Shown here: positions 62,482 through 64,000 of the stretch, in pieces
Layout of the letters: each line of letters opens with the position of its first letter
Position numbering within the stretch: the stretch's first letter is position 1
Translations under genes and position numbers: made by a program
The notes under the pieces: generated by a model
Seen by the model: only the letters and a program-made list of their open reading frames with translations
Told to the model about the DNA's origin: nothing
Databases searched by the model: none
Assembly: GCA_045110675.1 (NCBI GenBank)
Contig: JBGCGJ010000011.1
Span: 1-64,000 of the forward strand
Direction of reading: 5' to 3'
DNA from: JBALVT01 sp045110675
Lineage (GTDB): Bacteria; Pseudomonadota; Gammaproteobacteria; Pseudomonadales; Halieaceae
Length of the DNA: 64,000 nt

Positions 62482-64000
62482 ATGAATCAGATAGAAGAAA
62501 TCTTTGAAACGATGAGTTACGGTCCGGCGCCCGAGCAATCTGACTACGTCGAAAATTGGTTGCATGAACACCGTGACGGCTTTGCGTTGTTTATTGACGG
62601 GAAGTGGACGCCATCCAACGGTGAATCTGAAGCAATTATCAGCCGTAACCCAGCGACTGGCGAAATCCTAGGCAACATTAGCGCGGCGGGAAAGGAGGAC
62701 GTCGATCGCGCCGTATCGGCAGCAGCCAATGCATTCCCTGCATGGAGTAAAACCCCTGGCCATGAACGAGCAAAATACCTGTACGCACTAGCCAGATCGG
62801 TGCAGAAAAACAGTCGTTTTCTCGCCGTACTGGAAACCCTGGACAACGGAAAACCGATTCGTGAAACCCGCGACATCGATATTCCCCTCGTGGCGAGGCA
62901 TTTCTATCATCACGCTGGCTGGGCCCAGTTAATGGAGAGTGAGTTTCCTGAACAACAGGCCCTAGGTGTTGTGGGTCAGATCATCCCCTGGAACTTTCCC
63001 TTGTTGATGATGGCCTGGAAGATCGCGCCTGCAATAGCAGCGGGAAACTGTGTGGTGATTAAACCCGCTGAATACACCAGCCTGAGCGCCCTGTACCTCG
63101 CCCACTTGTGCATGGAAATAAAACTACCTCCCGGTGTCATCAACATTATCACCGGCGCTGGCGAGACCGGCGAACATATTGTTCAACACCCCGACGTGAG
63201 TAAAATCGCATTCACCGGTTCAACAGACGTGGGCAAACGTATTCGCCAGATCACCGCAGGCTCGAGCAAAAAGCTGACCTTGGAACTGGGTGGAAAATCA
63301 CCCTTTATCGTTTTTGAAGACGCAGACATAGACAGCGCCGTCGAAGGGCTAGTCGACGCTATCTGGTTTAACCAGGGCCAGGTGTGTTGTGCGGGATCGC
63401 GCCTTCTCGTTCAAGAAGGTGTTGCCGACAAACTCATCGCCAAGGTAAAAGCTCGGTTGGAAAATTTTAGAATTGGCAATCCCCTGGATAAAACAGTTGA
63501 TATGGGAGCAATTGTTGATCCGATCCAACTTGAAAGAATCGAGGCTCTGGTGAGTGCCGGTGTCCAAGAAGGTGCTACCAAATGGCAGCCTACTACCGTG
63601 GCATGTCCAGAAGAAGGTTGTTTTTACCCGCCAACCCTACTCACCGATGTTGACTCCAGCAATACTGTGGCTCGGGAAGAGATTTTTGGCCCGGTTCTTA
63701 CCGCTATGACCTTTCGCACCCTGAACGAAGCCGTCGCATTGGCCAATAATATTCGCTACGGTCTAGCCGCAAGTATTTGGTCTGAGAATATCAATCGCGC
63801 ACTGGAAATTTCATCTCAGGTCAAAGCGGGAGTTGTCTGGGTAAACTGCACCAATCAATTTGACGCCGCCTGTGGTTTTGGAGGCTATCGGGAATCGGGG
63901 TTTGGTCGAGAAGGCGGCAAAGAAGGCATGTACGAATATCTGACAGAGATTCGACACCAGCCGAAAAATCCTGCTTGTATTATTGAGCCTCCTTTATCCG
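62482..64000 (+). CDS. Aldehyde dehydrogenase (cut by window edge)
   Basis: At least 506 residues; the frame is still open at the window end. NAD(P)-dependent family motifs are complete: QIIPWNFPLLMMAWKIAPA, FTGSTDVGKRI, the general base E268 in LTLELGGKSPF, and the nucleophile C302 in NQGQVCCAGSRLL. It starts 9 bases after deoC with AGGAA upstream, so the two are co-expressed and it probably oxidises the acetaldehyde made by DeoC. An N-terminal extension and continued frame leave room for a longer ALDH16-like protein. Confidence 0.92.
   Translation, partial: MNQIEEIFETMSYGPAPEQSDYVENWLHEHRDGFALFIDGKWTPSNGESEAIISRNPATGEILGNISAAGKEDVDRAVSAAANAFPAWSKTPGHERAKYLYALARSVQKNSRFLAVLETLDNGKPIRETRDIDIPLVARHFYHHAGWAQLMESEFPEQQALGVVGQIIPWNFPLLMMAWKIAPAIAAGNCVVIKPAEYTSLSALYLAHLCMEIKLPPGVINIITGAGETGEHIVQHPDVSKIAFTGSTDVGKRIRQITAGSSKKLTLELGGKSPFIVFEDADIDSAVEGLVDAIWFNQGQVCCAGSRLLVQEGVADKLIAKVKARLENFRIGNPLDKTVDMGAIVDPIQLERIEALVSAGVQEGATKWQPTTVACPEEGCFYPPTLLTDVDSSNTVAREEIFGPVLTAMTFRTLNEAVALANNIRYGLAASIWSENINRALEISSQVKAGVVWVNCTNQFDAACGFGGYRESGFGREGGKEGMYEYLTEIRHQPKNPACIIEPPLS

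Overview
The window looks like a gene-dense chromosomal segment of a free-living gammaproteobacterium. The first 23 kb follows the housekeeping order known from Pseudomonas and relatives: cysG-serS-crcB-rarA-lolA-ftsK on the minus strand, then trxB-aat-bpt-infA on the plus strand, clpA-clpS-icd on the minus strand, and rluE-nudJ-mnmA-hflD-purB-roxA on the plus strand. The remainder is mostly catabolic. It includes acyl-CoA, F420-type, arginine-transaminase-type and nucleoside-degradation genes, which would suit a marine Cellvibrionales or Spongiibacter-like heterotroph; that placement is inference. I see no prophage, insertion sequence, CRISPR array, tRNA or rRNA.

Layout. 1-11 kb: siroheme, translation, cell division and lipoprotein genes, with a secreted M28 peptidase inserted on the opposite strand between lolA and rarA, then thioredoxin reductase and the two N-end-rule aminoacyl transferases. 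11-21 kb: infA with a terminator-like leader, the ClpAS adaptor/unfoldase pair, isocitrate dehydrogenase, and an overlapping RNA-modification and purine set. 21-23 kb: an outer-membrane protein and a lipoprotein. 23-32 kb: a six-gene minus-strand operon for propionyl-CoA to succinyl-CoA (carboxylase beta, an atypical carboxylase alpha, epimerase, mutase, MeaB chaperone, Rieske protein). The mutase reading frame is interrupted by a single in-frame TAG. 32-39 kb: pabB, thrH, cysB, a 5'-nucleotidase preceded by an overlapping 47-codon ORF, a PLP desulfhydrase, an isolated yajC, and xthA. 39-43 kb: a MarR regulator, an acyl-CoA synthetase, a GST, a SnoaL-like protein and an amidohydrolase-like protein whose usual metal ligands are not visible. 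43-51 kb: a small membrane protein behind a long stem-loop, an MBL hydrolase, Bcp, RmuC, a Nudix enzyme, a flavin reductase, MoaE-D-C and an F420-type LLM oxidoreductase. 51-54 kb: an aminotransferase and ThDP decarboxylase pair resembling AruH and AruI. 55-64 kb: a nucleoside catabolic block (PGM2-like phosphopentomutase candidate, DeoD, exported adenosine deaminase, animal-like DeoC, aldehyde dehydrogenase) with a P450 in the middle.

The two most interesting regions are the propionate operon, where a single nonsense codon splits an otherwise intact mutase, and the nucleoside block, where several enzymes resemble the animal versions (PGM2, DERA, ADA2-like) rather than the E. coli deo set. 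Start codons were reassigned where a downstream ATG with a ribosome binding site or the family N-terminus fits better than the longest reading frame.
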